Shown piece by piece: positions 1 to 12,920 of a DNA stretch of 64,000 bases; position 1 is the stretch's first letter, and each line of letters starts with the position of its first letter. A program made the position numbers and the translations under genes. Origin of the DNA: Galdieria partita (taxonomy: Eukaryota; Rhodophyta; Bangiophyceae; Galdieriales; Galdieriaceae). The notes beneath the pieces were generated by a model that did not search any database, was not told where the DNA came from, and saw only the letters and a list, made by a program, of their open reading frames with translations. The stretch lies in assembly GCA_025991245.1 (NCBI GenBank), contig BQMJ01000068.1, forward strand, positions 1 to 64,000, given 5' to 3'.

Positions 1-475
1 AAACCCTAATAAACCCTAATAAACCCTAATAAACCCTAAATAAACCCTAATAAACCCTAATAAACCCTAAATAAACCCTAATAAACCCTAATAAACCCTA
101 ATAAACCCTAAATAAACCCTAATAAACCCTAATAAACCCTAATAAACCCTAAATAAACCCTAAATAAACCCTAATAAACCCTAAATAAACCCTAAATAAA
201 CCCTAAATAAACCCTAAATAAACCCTAATAAACCCTAATAAACCCTAAACCCTAATAAACCCTAAATAAACCCTAATAAACCCTAAATAAACCCTAAACC
301 CTAATAAACCCTAATAAACCCTAATAAACCCTAATAAACCCTAATAAACCCTAAATAAACCCTAATAAACCCTAATAAACCCTAATAAACCCTAATAAAC
401 CCTAATAAACCCTAATAAACCCTAATAAACCCTAATAAACCCTAATAAACCCTAATAAACCCTAGTAAACCCTAG
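1..475. repeat. Telomeric repeat array (C-rich strand)
   Basis: Near-perfect tandem AAACCCTAAT (10 nt) mixed with AAACCCTAAAT (11 nt) and occasional 7-nt AAACCCT units (for example near 240-255 and 292-305). Reading CCCTAA-type sequence from the left edge is what the left end of a chromosome should show, with the G-strand (TTTATTAGGG) running outward. The three unit lengths are interspersed rather than blocked. The 7-mer is the plant/algal CCCTAAA type; the 10- and 11-mers are that unit with an extra TAA or ATAA. Confidence 0.97.
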
Positions 476-592
476 TAAAAACTAGTAAAAACTAGCAAAA
501 CCTAGTAAAAACTAGTAAAAACTAGTAAAAACTAGTAAAAACTAGTAAAAACTAGTAAAAACTAGTAAAAACTAGTAAAAACTAGTAAAAAC
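475..592. repeat. Homogenised variant telomeric 10-mer array, AAAAACTAGT
   Basis: About eleven near-identical copies of AAAAACTAGT, in the same 10-nt spacing as the canonical AAACCCTAAT but with CC changed to AA and TAAT to TAGT. The array joins true telomere to subtelomere. Only one or two units differ, for example AAAACTAGCA near 489. Canonical repeats grade into it through CCTAGTAAAC at 460-480. Confidence 0.9.
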
Positions 593-3500
593 TACAAACT
601 AAGAAAACCTAATAGAACCTAATAGAACCTAGTAAAACCTCAGTAAAACCTCAGTACAACCTGAATAAGAAAGAAAAATGCATGCTTTTCTCTGCCAGGC
701 TACACATATTTTAGAATTCACTGCTTTTTTTTCTTGAATGCATCCTATAAGGAAGTCCTTCATTTCTTTCACTCGTTCTAGCTTGCTTCTAGTATATTTA
801 ATTAGGTCACATTTTTTATAGAGTTTGTTTTAATGGCCATATGACTTTTGTTATATGTTTTTTTTTTCGTTGTGCATTTCAGTTTCATTGCAGAAACACT
901 TGGAAGCCTAAAGGAAATGTTTACATTTTATCTTTAAGTAATGATCGTCCTTTTTCTAGCCATATTCCTGCTGTGTTGTGTCGATTGAAAATTTTAAGCG
1001 GTTTGTTTCATTGAAGATTTTTTTTTGGGTTGATTTCAGCCTTACTACCTCTCTCTTTTATTGACCAAGTTGTAATGCAAATTATTAAAGCTTTTATTAC
1101 GTATCTTTTTTCTTTGTTCTTAGTTAAAGCCGTATATGTTGTGTAAAGAATCCTCGAGCTTTCTTATAATGGTTGAATGTTCCTTTACTTATCCTGTTTA
1201 TATTTTTCTATAGTATGATACTTTGGATTAAAACAGTAATAAACATTAGTAAAACTTAATGGACCCTGATAAGAAGAGCTCCCATTGCCCTGTATCAAAC
1301 CATCTGCATCTGAACAAGTATCACGGTCTATGTCATACTGATTTGTTAAAGAAAGAAGCTATTTTTTTTTCTATGAAGTCGTTTACTTTTGCTATAGTTC
1401 TAGTAAAATTAGCTAATTTTCAAATGGTTCTTCTTGTTTTGCCAGTAGTAAAATGACTTGCCTTGTGAGCTATTTTTTTGTATGTTTGTATTGGTTGTTT
1501 ATTAAGGGAGAACCTGAAATTTAAGAAAAATTTTAAGATGTTACTTTTAATTCAAAGCTTTTTTGAGTTGAACCATTTCTCTATTGCTTTGCAGTAATTC
1601 GAATTTTGAGGTATTTAGAAATTGTGAGCATTTTTCTTAAATGGCTCCTTTTTGTTGTCATTAGCATTATTACCGTCGTTCTTCAGTGACCGAGTGGCAC
1701 GGTAAATTTATGGATTTTTCACCTTATGTTTTTTTGCTTTGTCTGGTATTTGTGCCAAAAATGTATTTGGTGTAAGTTCCTTTTGGTTTCTGATATGGGA
1801 TGAATTTACCTTGAATCACCCTGTTAATTTTTTCCAGTAGAATTTGAAAGTTTAGTTAAATATGCATATTTAACTTGAATTTGTACCCTAATAAAGCCTA
1901 AAAAACCAAAATAAAGAAGAATTCTTATTGCTTTTAGCCAGGACATGCCTAGTCTTTCAATACATTGCGCTCTAGTTGTCTCAAAGTAGGAGTGCGCAGA
2001 GTAAATTGTTTATGTCTAGTTTCTTATTTATGCTCTTTGCCAAAGATTTGTTACGTTTGTTTCATTTTTTATGCTCGTTGTGCTACTGACCTAGTTTGGT
2101 TTCCTGTCAGCTACATTTTGTTTAAGCTTTTTTTGGATTGGAAACTAGAGTTACTTGTTACATTACTCGTTTAGTTCAGATTTTTTTGGAGTTCACAATT
2201 TTCTGCTTCTTTTGCATTATTTTGAGATTTTAAGTCTTTCGTTTAAGTGGCACCCTTCTTGTGACGTTAGTCCAAGGAACGAGCAATGTACGCGAAGAAG
2301 TCCTCGTAACAGTTGAGTAATCTGTCACAATTAACATTTTCCTCTCTTTGTTTTTTGTTGTTTTCGTTATTGTATTCAAGGGTTGTCCCTTCTTGTTACT
2401 ACTTTTCTATAAATGAAAAAAAATTTTTCTTCTGTATTTCATTGTGATATAGCAAATGATCTACCTTTCATCAAAAGCATTGTATTTGTTTTCTGCGAGC
2501 CGATTGCTGTAACGTTTTAACTTCGTTTCTCAAGGTCGACAAATATCTACCCCAAGAGAACAGGTTCAATTTATTGATGATGTCAACAACATGCGGTATA
2601 TGGAAATTCTTCAATACATCCTCATCTTTCTATTTCTCTAATTTTTTATTCTATGGTTGGCTTGTAAAATTGGTATTTGTATTGTTCCGTTAATAAAAGG
2701 TAGATACAAGTGTAGCCCTTATAATGCAAAGATTACCTATTTCTCTTTGATACATTGCATAAATTCCTCTTCAGTACTTTTTCATAATGCCAATATAATA
2801 GAACTGTAGCTGAAATGCTGAAATCCTTTTCTTTCTTTTTTTTAGTGTCGCCATAAATTTATAAATTATTGAATTTTTTATGCAGTAATGTCACAGTAAT
2901 GTTTCTCGAAAATTTCTCTTTTCATATAGGTTTGTATGGGTATTTCTTTGTAACGATAATGATATTTCTTTATTGCCTTTTCTTATTAAATTCGTTGATA
3001 TCTCCAGTGCATACATAATGAAAAACTTCCCAATTTGGATTGTTTCGAAACTTTTGTTTCGATCGGTTCTCCAAGACTTTCATGGTTGAAGCTTATTAGA
3101 ATCGTCTTTAGAAATCTGTCCTATATAGCAAAATTCTGAGTTTATTTATTTGGTCACTTCATTGTATTCTACAATGCAATGCTATTGAAAATTCAACCAT
3201 TTGGTGGAGGAATTTCGGCTTTCTGATAATTGAGAGAGACTGCTTGTTTCGTTTCATTCGGTAAATAGCTTACTACTTGAAATATAGTGTCGCTATACAT
3301 CTGTAGCCAAAAGTAACCAATGCCTATGCTATTCTTGGATTCTCAGAATTAGAACTTTGTGTTTGGTTAGAAACTTTTTTAACTTTCTTTTATTTATTCT
3401 CAACAATGTCAAACTCCGAATCAATTTGTTGGTTGGTTTTTCATGTGCGTACTCTTATGCCCTGGATTCTTGCTCAATGGTTATTTTATAAGAATGACTG

Positions 3501-5130
3501 AATTTGGAGATTCAATCGTCGTTTAGGTTCTTTGTTCACATTTCAAAACGTTGACTTTCTTTATCTTTTTTCTTCTAGTACTACTGTCTGTTTTCCTTTT
3601 GTGTTTTATGTCTTATAACCCTTGAATGTGAAGCTTTTTTAGGTTCTATTTCACCTATGTACTAAAACGTTCGAGGTGAGAATACATTGATTTTTTTATA
3701 TGCAGATTTGTTCTACTTTTCTTTTTACTAAATTTCGCATTATCACCTACTGTTTATCCCTTTGAACAACTAGGAATATTGATGCCATAAAGGACAAATA
3801 ATGTATAGAAATTCAATTTTTTCACTTGGGCCAACCTCCCTAAATTCTTTCATTTTCTATAGACTCTATTCGAGACGATATTTTTATCGCTCTTCTAATG
3901 AACTGTAAATCATTTTAGAAAAACAGTTAAATTTTTTTTATTTGAAAACACACGACTTTCCATTTCTTTTTCTAAAAAGCACGGGGTTTTCACAATTCAC
4001 TAGATCGTCGTAAAAGAATCTAATAGAGCATAAAATTAAGTGGTTTAGATTCGGTTAAATACTTTTGAAATTGTGTCAACATTCTTGATGATTTTTGTGA
4101 TTTTGCTAAATTTTTTCGAGTGACAAAATAATTCTTCCTTTGAAGTCTTTTTGGAATCACCCCCACAGTTGTATTTGTATTGTATGTAAGCGATATTCAA
4201 TTGTTCCATTTGTTTCACTTTTATTGAAGTTTTTGATTCTTTGGGGGAGCTGAGTATTTTGGTTATGAATTTGATACATTGCGAAATCTAATTCTGGTAA
4301 TTTTTACAGCTAACGTATCACATGGCTTGTTTCACTATTGTCGTTTTCGATATTAAAAAGCGACAGTTTTTCGAAAAGTAGAATCGTGCAACTGTCGGTT
4401 TTTACTATGGAGTATCTTTTATCAGACACCTTTTTTGTAAAAAAAATTTTTTTGCTTTCTTATGGTAACTGGATCCATTGTGTTCTATTTTATGTTGATC
4501 GGCATAATATTATACAGGAATTGTGCTGTTGGTATATATAATGAAGACAAAGCAAGTCACGCCTTTTCCATAAAAAAGCCTCAAATGAATTGAACCGTTA
4601 GCAATCTAGCCACGAAAGTTCAACTTTTGTCTGTAGCATCTTCGACATTATATGCTCTATGTCAGTTTGATTATGCTTTGAATAACAACTTGGATTGAAA
4701 CATATCTCTCAAGATCACCTTTCCTCCATGAATTAGTTGTGTGTTCTTTCTTGTTCTTTGAAATCATCCTGTTGTTTTTGCTTTTTTCTTTAAATATATA
4801 AAATTTCTTTTGAGTTTCTCAATTTGACATAAGTACTGAATGAACTGTTTCCGACTAATATGATTGGTGTGTCTTTGAACATGTTCGATGGACTCTGCTT
4901 TTTACTTTCCTTCTTCACTGTCGACTAATGTCCATCCATGAGAACAATTAGAGATATTCAATAAAACAAGTAGTATATGGAATTTCTTCAATCTTTTTTA
5001 GAGATTCTATTTCTCCAAAGGCTTTTTATTCGAAAGTTTCTTTTTAAAGTCGCTTTGTATTGTTCCTTTATTAAATACTTGAAAGAACCATTATCAAGTC
5101 TTAATAAAAAAATTTTCTATTGTCCTCTGA
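592..5130. repeat. Subtelomeric repeat A, copy 1 (longest copy)
   Basis: T-rich, non-coding unit. It starts with degenerate telomere units (ACCTAATAGA, CCTCAGTAAA) and the seed AAAATGCATGC...TGCCAGGCTACACAT (about 676-710). Similar seeds follow at about 1262 (TCCCATTGCCCTGTATC) and 1920 (TTCTTATTGCTTTTAGCC), so the unit has internal sub-repeats of about 600-650 bp. Later landmarks shared with other copies are the CTCAACAATGTCAAACTCC stretch (about 3400) and the TCACTAGATCGTCG stretch (about 3998). Open frames inside are short, Phe/Leu/Cys-rich and not conserved between copies, so I call no genes. Confidence 0.85.
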
Positions 5131-8100
5131 GATACGTCAAGCCCCAATAGACTCTAGCCAATAATAAACCTACACCCTAAATAAGGAAAAAATGCCCACT
5201 CCCTTCTGCCAGTCTATACATATTTTACAATTTACTGCATTCAAACGAAAGTTTCTTAATTCTATCAAGCCTCTTCGTTTTCCTTCAGTCTAGTATAATT
5301 ATTCGCAAATTTTACCGAGTGTTTGGTGGCTTTTTGGAGACTGTTCTTGTGGGTTATTTTTCCATTATATTTGTATTTGAGATATATTTCATGAATACTT
5401 GGAAACGATAGGAAAAAGTTTTGATTTTGCTTTTAACTTATGATTGTCCTTCGTTTGTTTTGGCATTTTCATTTTGTATTGTGTTGGTTTAAAATTTGAA
5501 GTGGTTTTTTTGATTGAAATTTTTTTTGGGATGATTGTTGCCTTGAAACTCTCGTTCTTCATTGATTTTGTTGCAGAGCCATTGATTAAAGCTTTCTTTT
5601 GTTGTTTTTTTCTTATTCTTGTGAATCCGTATTCATTGGGTGAAGGATCCTTTTGCTTTGTTCTGTTGGATGAATGTTCCATTTTCTATCCTGTTAGTTT
5701 CTTTCTATAGTATGTGACTTTTGTTAGAAGCACGAATAAAATTTAAAAAAGTTAATAAACCCTGAAAAAAAATTCCTGTTGTCCTGTTCCAGGTCATTCG
5801 CATTTGATGATTTATTAGGTTTTTGGAAATCTCAATTCATTGGAGAAAAAACACGAATTGGTTCTATCCAGACCTTTACTTTTGGTTTTAGTTTCGTAAA
5901 AGTAATTAATTCTCAAACTGTACTGCTTGTTTTGCCAGAGATCAAATGACTTGCCTTGTGTGCTATTTCTGCGTGTGTTTGTATTTTGTTGTTTGCTACG
6001 GGTGTTTAGTAAAATTTTCGGATGCTATTTTTAATTCAAAGCTCTTTTGAGTTAAGGAATTTCTCTGTTGCTTTGCAATAATTCGAAATTTTGAGCTGCT
6101 TAGAAATTGTGAGCATTTTTTTTTGAACGGTTTCTGTTTTGTTATTGTTAGCATCATTACCTTCGTTCTTGATTGACTCATTGCAAATTAATTGTTTTTT
6201 CTCATATTATAATATTTTGCTTCGTGTTTTATTTGTGCCGAAGCTAATTGGTGAAGTATCCTTTTGCTTTCTTATATTGGATGAATTTACTTTGAATCAC
6301 CCTGTTAATATCTTCCAATAGAATTTGAACTTTTTGGTAAGTATGCATATTTAACTTGAAAGTATACCCTAATGAAGTATTATAAAACCAAAATGACGAA
6401 AAAATGCTTGTTGCTTTCAGCCTGGACGTACCTAGTTCTCAATTCACTGAGCTCTAGTAGTCTCAAAGTTGGAGTGGGCAGAGTGAATTGTTTATGTCCG
6501 GTTTCTTATTTATGCTTCTCTGCACAAAGAATAGTTACGTGTTGTTTTATTTTTTTTTTTTTTTTGGTTTCTGTGCTGCTGACCAAGTTTGGTTTCCTGT
6601 CAGCTACATTTTGTTTAAACTCTTTTTTGGATTGAAGACTAGAGTTAGTTTTTTACGTTCCTTCTTAAGTTCAAATTTTATTAAAAATGCACAATTTGCT
6701 GCTACTTTTGTATCGTTTTTAGATTCTAAGTGGTTCGTGTAAATGGTACCCTTGTGATGATGTTAGTTCAAGGTGCGACAAATGTACGCGAACAAGTCGT
6801 TGCAACAGTAGAGCAATCTGTCACTGTGTAACATTTTTCCTTCTTTGTTTTGTGCTGTCCTCATTGCTGTATCCAAGAATTACCTCTTCTTTTTACTACT
6901 TTTCCTCCAATGAGAAAAAAACATTTTTTGTTCTGTATTTCTATGTGATATAGTTACTAAAATTCCCTTTCATCAAAGGTATTGTATTTTTTTCTCTGTG
7001 AGCAGATTGCTGTAACTTTTTTACTTTGTTTCACACAGTTGAGAAATATTTGCCTGACGAGGACAGATTCATGGTACCAATGATGTAAAGAACAAGTGGT
7101 ACTTAAAAATTCCTCAATATATACTGAAGTTTTTATTTCTCTAAAGGTTTTTTCTATGGCTTTTTTCTAAAATTGGTTTTGGTATTGTTCCTTTAGTAAG
7201 CCGTATAAAGAAAGTCCTAAACTGGTAATGCAAAAATTGCCTATTCTCCCTTGATATATTGCATAAATTTCTCTTCAATACCTTTTTTTAATGCCGATGT
7301 GATAGAACTGAAACTAAAATGCTGAAATCTTTTTTCTTTTTTTATGTTGTCACAAGTTTGAAATTTCTTTAAATTTTTATGCTTTAGTGACATAGTAGCT
7401 TTTTCGTTGAATTTCTCTTTTCACATAGTTGCTATATTGTAACGATAATGATACTTTTTATTAATTTCTCTTATTAAGGTCGTTGCTGTCTTCAGTGTAT
7501 ACATAATAATGTTCTTTCAGTTTGGATAGACTCGAAACTTTTGTTTCGATAGTTTCACCAAGACCTTCATTGTTGAACCTTACGAGAATCGTCTTTAAAA
7601 ATCTGTCTTATATAGCAGAATTTTGAGTATTGTTATTTGGTCACTCCATTGTATTCTACGTTCCAATGTCATTGAAAATTTTACCATTCGGTAGAGTAGT
7701 TTTTGCTTTCTGACGGTCTAGAGATACTGCTTGTTTCATTCTGTGAGTAGCCTTACTTGAAGTTTAGTGTCACTACACATATTTAGCAAAAGGTAAACAA
7801 GACTTATGCTATTCTTGAATCCTTAAAAACAGAGCTTTATGTTTGGATAGAAACATTTTTAGCCTTTTTTTTATCTATTCTCAACAATGTCAAACTCCAA
7901 ATCGATTTGTTGGTTTTTCATGTGCGTACTCTTATGCCATAGATTTTTGTTCTATTGTTATTTTATAAGAATGACTGAATTAGGAGATTCAATCATCGTT
8001 TAGGCTTTTTGTTCACATTTAAAAACGTTGACTTTCTTTATCCTTTCTCTTCTAGTACTACTGTCTCTTTTTCTTTTGTGGTTTCTGTCTTATAATCCTT

Positions 8101-8358
8101 GAATGTGTAATGAAGTTTTCCTAGGTTTTATTATACCTATGTACTAAACTGTTTGAGATAAGAATATATTGACTTTTTCTGTAGGCGGATTTGTTCTACT
8201 CTTTTTTTCACTAAATTGTGCATTATCACCTACTGTTTACCCCTGCGAACAACTAGGAATACTGATGCCATAAAGGACAAATAATGTATTGAAATTCTTC
8301 AATTTTTTCACGTGGGCCAACCTCCCTAAATTCTTTCTTTTTCTATAGACTCTATTCG
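5130..8358. repeat. Subtelomeric repeat A, copy 2
   Basis: Begins with degenerate telomere sequence (CAATAATAAACCTACACCCTAAATAAG, about 5158-5187) and the seed ATGCCCACTCCCTTCTGCCAG. It follows copy 1 through the internal seeds (about 5755 and 6363) and the CAACAATGTCAAACTCC landmark (about 7885). It stops at TTCTATAGACTCTATTCG (about 8341-8358), where copy 1 continues for another 1.2 kb, and joins repeat B. No coding frame is conserved with the other copies. Confidence 0.85.
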
Positions 8359-11300
8359 TGGATAATCGTGAAAAACTAGTCATACATCAGAAAAACGCAT
8401 TTTCGTAGATACAAACTATTTCCTACAGCCTTTTGACACAAATATCTGCTTTAAAAAAATTTTGAAAAATTTTTGAATTTTGTCGAGAATTGGCTAGGTA
8501 GAACAAAACACAGCCCATGACAATCAAAAAGCAATAGAGGAAAATGAGGGGAAATGGATCAATGAACCCTCATGTGAACTAAAATAACTTCTTACTGGAT
8601 TTCCCAACGACCCAGCTTGGATTCTAGTTCAGACTAGTAAAATCTACAATGCAACAAGTTTTTCATTTGCAACACAATCTACTAAGATTCTGTATATTAT
8701 TTGCTAATATTGTTTTCACATATATCACTTTCTAATGTAGTCTCTTGAAAAGAATAGAGGTTTCTTTGTAAAATTGCATTTCTTCTTGTTGAGTGTGTAT
8801 GGTTTTTGAATATGTAATATTTTCCAGTTACTACTTTAGGTGTTTTTGATGTTAATCTTTTTCCTCTTTCATATCACAGTGTAATTGGAAATGATTTCAG
8901 CATTATGCATTATAGACAACTTTATAGTTTTAATGTATTTTATTCTGAACTTTTTGTATGGTCCGCTTTTATATGTTTTCCTAATTGTTTTAATTTGCCA
9001 CTGGGTTATATAAAATTCGTAAACTCTTTCTTCTCTTAGACTTCCTGTAATTTAGAAATTTGATTGTGTTTGTCCTAAGAAATCCACATTTTAGAATAAT
9101 TCCGATTTATTGATTGGTAAAACTTGAATGGTCAATTCTAGCCTTTGCCTTTTTTTAAGAATTTGCGTTGATTCTTTGAAGTCTCTCTGTTTACACCTTT
9201 GTGACTCAAAGTAGCTAAACTTTGATTTTCTCGCCTATCCTGGATTGGGTTAGAGCATATGCAAATTGCCAAGATTCGATTTCATAGATGTTATCAATTG
9301 TATTTTCCTTCTATTATGGCCCTTTTTGGTACTGTGTATTGCAGTTGGTGTTTGTCCTTCTTTCTTGGCTAAAAGTCTTTCTCGTTTGTCTATAAATGAC
9401 AAGGTAATTTGTCTATAAATGAAATTACGGTCGTGTACATTTTTTATTATCAATTGAATAGAAAAAATTCCTTGCCTTTCAGACATTTTTATCATTATGA
9501 CAATCTAAATGTTGGCTAGAGTTCTTCTTGTATAATTAACTAGTCACGAAATTCAGCCTGTATTCATTCACGGACGCTAGATTTCTACGAAAATAAAATT
9601 TTGGCAACCGTACCCGCCAGTATGAAGATCGATCGTTCAAGTAAACAGGGCATCAAGAATAAAATATTCATGTCTTGCTCAATTTTGCTTTGTAACGTAG
9701 GAAGATCCTGGAATATCTTGCACATATCTAGGAATGTTGCTCAGTAAAATAATTTAATATGCAGAAAGAATCGCTGCCTAAAATGAGCAATGTATTTATA
9801 AATTCGTGGACAGTTGTCAGTTTGTATACTTTGTGCTTGTCAGCCTTTTTATAGAATTGTACGTTGCATAGCTGGTTGTGATTTCCCAATAGAAAGACGG
9901 GGCTATTTAAGTGCCGACAGTAATACTATTCAAACAATATCCTTTCCAAAACTGTGTCTCACAAACTGTCAACTGCTGAGTATTTATAGACTTGAGCACA
10001 AAAGACTACGGTAGCTATTCCAAACATACACTATGCCGACGAGTTGCGAAGCCTCTCTTTTGTGAAAATTTTTCCATCAGACGCTCTTTTTCTTCCAAGT
10101 TTTGTTTCGAATTTGCATCCTTCAAGTGACCTCGTCAAGTAAGATTAGCAGACAACGACGTAAAGATGCTTCAAAGTGGGTGTACAAACTCTGTTCACGT
10201 CCGTTTTCGAAACAGCAACTCATAGTTGAACTGCGAAGTTCAGTTGCCACGAGCCAATCTCCCCTCTCCATTTGGATAATACATTCTCAATAGACAAAAA
10301 ATGACAATGACAAGAATCGTTTTTGTGAAGAATCAAAGAGACTCAACTCAGAATATACTCCGATTGTTACAAACGATCTTGGTAATTATTCCACAAGAGA
10401 GAGTCCTCCTCTGTTGTTCACAGGACAACAGTTCAATTCAACTTCAAAAACCAGGTTAAATGACAAGACTGTATCGCCGCAAGGGTTCAACCTCAAAGAC
10501 TATTTGGAGCCTTTGTGCCCACTGGTTCCCCACTACTCCGCAGTGGTCACTGTCTTCAAACAGACCAACAACAAATGATCAGCAAATTCTCGAACAGAAC
10601 CTACGTTGCATTCGACATGAATTTGGAAGCGACTTTGAGGTTCAAGCCAAGTTGTTGACAGGAAACGAACAAACCAAACCGCGCCTTGGTTTGTATTTCA
10701 AAAAGTGCGAAATCATAAAACCTCAAAGTTTTTTTCGTACTAAAAAGTTCTTCTCTAAATTCAACTCTACTTGTATTTTCATAAAAAGGAACAACTTTAT
10801 ACACTTCAAAACAGGTGGTAACAAAGCAACTACAGCCACAGTTGAGCAAAACAATCACAAAGAGAGATTGGGCAAAGAAGAGCTCTTCGAGTACCGTCAA
10901 AAGTGCACACGCCATATAGTTTCATATGTACCTAGTGAAAACTTTCCAAGGGAACCTTCCACTCAAAGGTTTACCTAGAATACTATTGATTCTCTAACGT
11001 CGCATTATTTGAAGAGAACCGTTGTGTTAGAATGATCGTTGACATACCCCTGAGAGTAAAGCCCGCCATTGTATTGTGAGATAAACTCACCTTTGTTATT
11101 TACCTTGGAGATTTACTGGCTTGAAGTTGATTTGGAGAACATTGAGCTCTATTTGATAGGAATCATTTCAAGAAAGTATAATCTGCCACTTTCAAGAAGA
11201 AGGGCTTGTTTCCCATAACTTGGAACGATTGGGTGTGTAGTCGCCAAGTTGTCATACAGAAATTTCGGCAAGTAGAGTGAACACTTGTGCTGATCATTGT

Positions 11301-12310
11301 CTAGCTGAACTGTTTGCAACTTGGAGGACTGTGAATTATGTGTTACCAGTATCAAGGACTTTTTAGACTTTTGCAGATTTGAGTTTATACACTCTGGTCG
11401 AGTATTTCAATTATCAACAAAACGTTTAAGTACATACTGGAAGTGACACATGTATATAATTTGTATGTTACCTACAAATATGTTGATAAAGAATCCAGTC
11501 AATTTTCTCAATTTGCTTGAATACATAGACCAAGTGTCGCATATTCTATTTTTGTATAGTTGTATTGCGAAAATAAAGAATCAGTTGTTGACTCTTTCTA
11601 TTTTGTATAAAAGCTATATATGAAAACTGTCCATAATGGCAGAGCGTCACGACTCACATAGTAAGTATCGTTGCAAGAACCTTGCCTTGTTTGTCCCTTC
11701 ACAACAATAGTCAAAAACAAAGACCCTCTAGCCACTTCCTCCTATGCATCTAAAACACCGCAAAGTTTCAAACAGTCTATGTTTCACAAAATTCAACAAT
11801 AAAACACGGAAAATTCTGCAAACACTAAAGCACTCCAAAGTTGGAGAAACATAACCAAGATTTCAAAAGGGCGGCTTCCCAAGACAAAGAATTGCCTGCA
11901 CTAGTAAACCAACATAGAAAAGCAAAAAGGGAAGGAAGCAGCAACTCAATCAGAAACTTTTCAACAATACCTAGGGTACTTGAACACGCTATGAAGCTAG
12001 TACCGGGACTGACTCTCTAGTTCCCTCAGACTCTCTTTGATAAACAACCCAGATGCATCTACAACAGTTCTGTTAAAACCCCACTCTCATAAGAACTCTC
12101 AAAGTTGGCTGGTCTCCACATATATTCTAAAACGCAACGCCAAGACCCAAACTTGGAAAAAAATCTGTTGTGCCCACTTTGGAAACATATAAACTGGTCA
12201 AGAACTCAAACATTCATAAAGCTTTATCCAATTCCCAGTCACCTAGCTCATATAGTGCCACTTTGATGATTTCTTCAAGTAGGTCAACGGAAGGTTGAAA
12301 GCTGCCATCA
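8359..12310. repeat. Subtelomeric repeat B, copy 1, carrying a fossil NTPase gene
   Basis: A roughly 4 kb segment that recurs at 24415-28575 with high similarity by eye, best in the stretch around 11280-11600 versus 27570-27900. Older partial copies lie at 28620-32330 and 35560-36310. Its middle matches the Crinkler/RHS NTPase gene at 33079-34537, so B is an amplified gene plus both flanks. The gene part is broken. Confidence 0.8.
10310..10980 (+). pseudogene. Fossil Crinkler/RHS-type NTPase (repeat B copy 1)
   Basis: A short forward stretch around 10500-10530 reads KDYLEPL, matching KHYLEPL of the better-preserved gene at 33079-34537, and sequence just upstream matches the same gene's splice region and Gln/His/Phe-rich motif. 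The copy is broken in several places and only the middle-to-3' part is recognisable. A closely similar broken copy lies in B copy 2 and an older one in B copy 3, so decay preceded or accompanied spread of the repeat. Confidence 0.6.
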
Positions 12311-12920
12311 TCACTCACTCCGTCCAAAGGTAATTGGGCAACTCGTTTGTGTTCTCAACAGCTTCCTTGTGAGCCTGCTGGAGACGTATGATCTTGAAGT
12401 GAAAGGATTACCAAAGGGGAATAAACAAAAGATTGCTGAATTGCAACGAATAATAAGTTGAAACCCACTGGCAGTTCAATTGACCGTTGTAGTTGCTGAC
12501 TATGAAACCATAATGTTTCATCACCAACTCATAGGACCCCAAGTGTGTGTAATCTTTGCTCCATTTTTCTGTATACAAGAGTTGAAACTACGGTAAGAAT
12601 GGAATAATTGAAGTACCTTTTGCTGAACGACTTTTCAAAAAGGGAAAAATGACGTTGGAAGATCCTAACTAGGGATAGGGTGCAGCTTACAGTGCAACTT
12701 TTGAAAACAGGGCATCAGTGTCAACCCAATTTCTTTCTTTTAACAACAAAAGCGAAACGATTTGCGTCGTTTCAAGTTAATTGTACACAGATTGTTAAAG
12801 TGTTGTATGTAAAGGAGCTGATAGAGTATTTACCCTTGTAGAATTACAATAGTCACTCTTTTACTTTACCAGACATGGTCTACGAATTTCTAAAAATGCT
12901 TTGAATCTTGCTTTTAAACT
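12310..12920. other. Unassigned spacer between B copy 1 and A copy 3
   Basis: Similarity to B copy 2 is lost after about 12310, and repeat A resumes at about 12920. The base composition is more balanced than in repeat A. I see no credible open frame, RNA gene or tandem structure. Confidence 0.5.

Noticed and set aside
1259-6742. Several 60-97 codon frames within repeat A
   Set aside because: They are Phe/Leu/Cys-rich products of T-rich DNA, overlap on both strands and are not preserved in other A copies.
10460-10978. 172-codon forward frame in repeat B as an intact gene
   Set aside because: The frame matching the NTPase gene (KDYLEPL) is a different one, so this long frame is a shadow over fossil sequence.
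11149-11355. 68-codon reverse frame in repeat B (YLPKFLYDNLATTHPIVPSYG)
   Set aside because: The equivalents in B copies 2 and 3 are interrupted and changes do not favour third positions; it runs antisense in the flank of a fossil gene.
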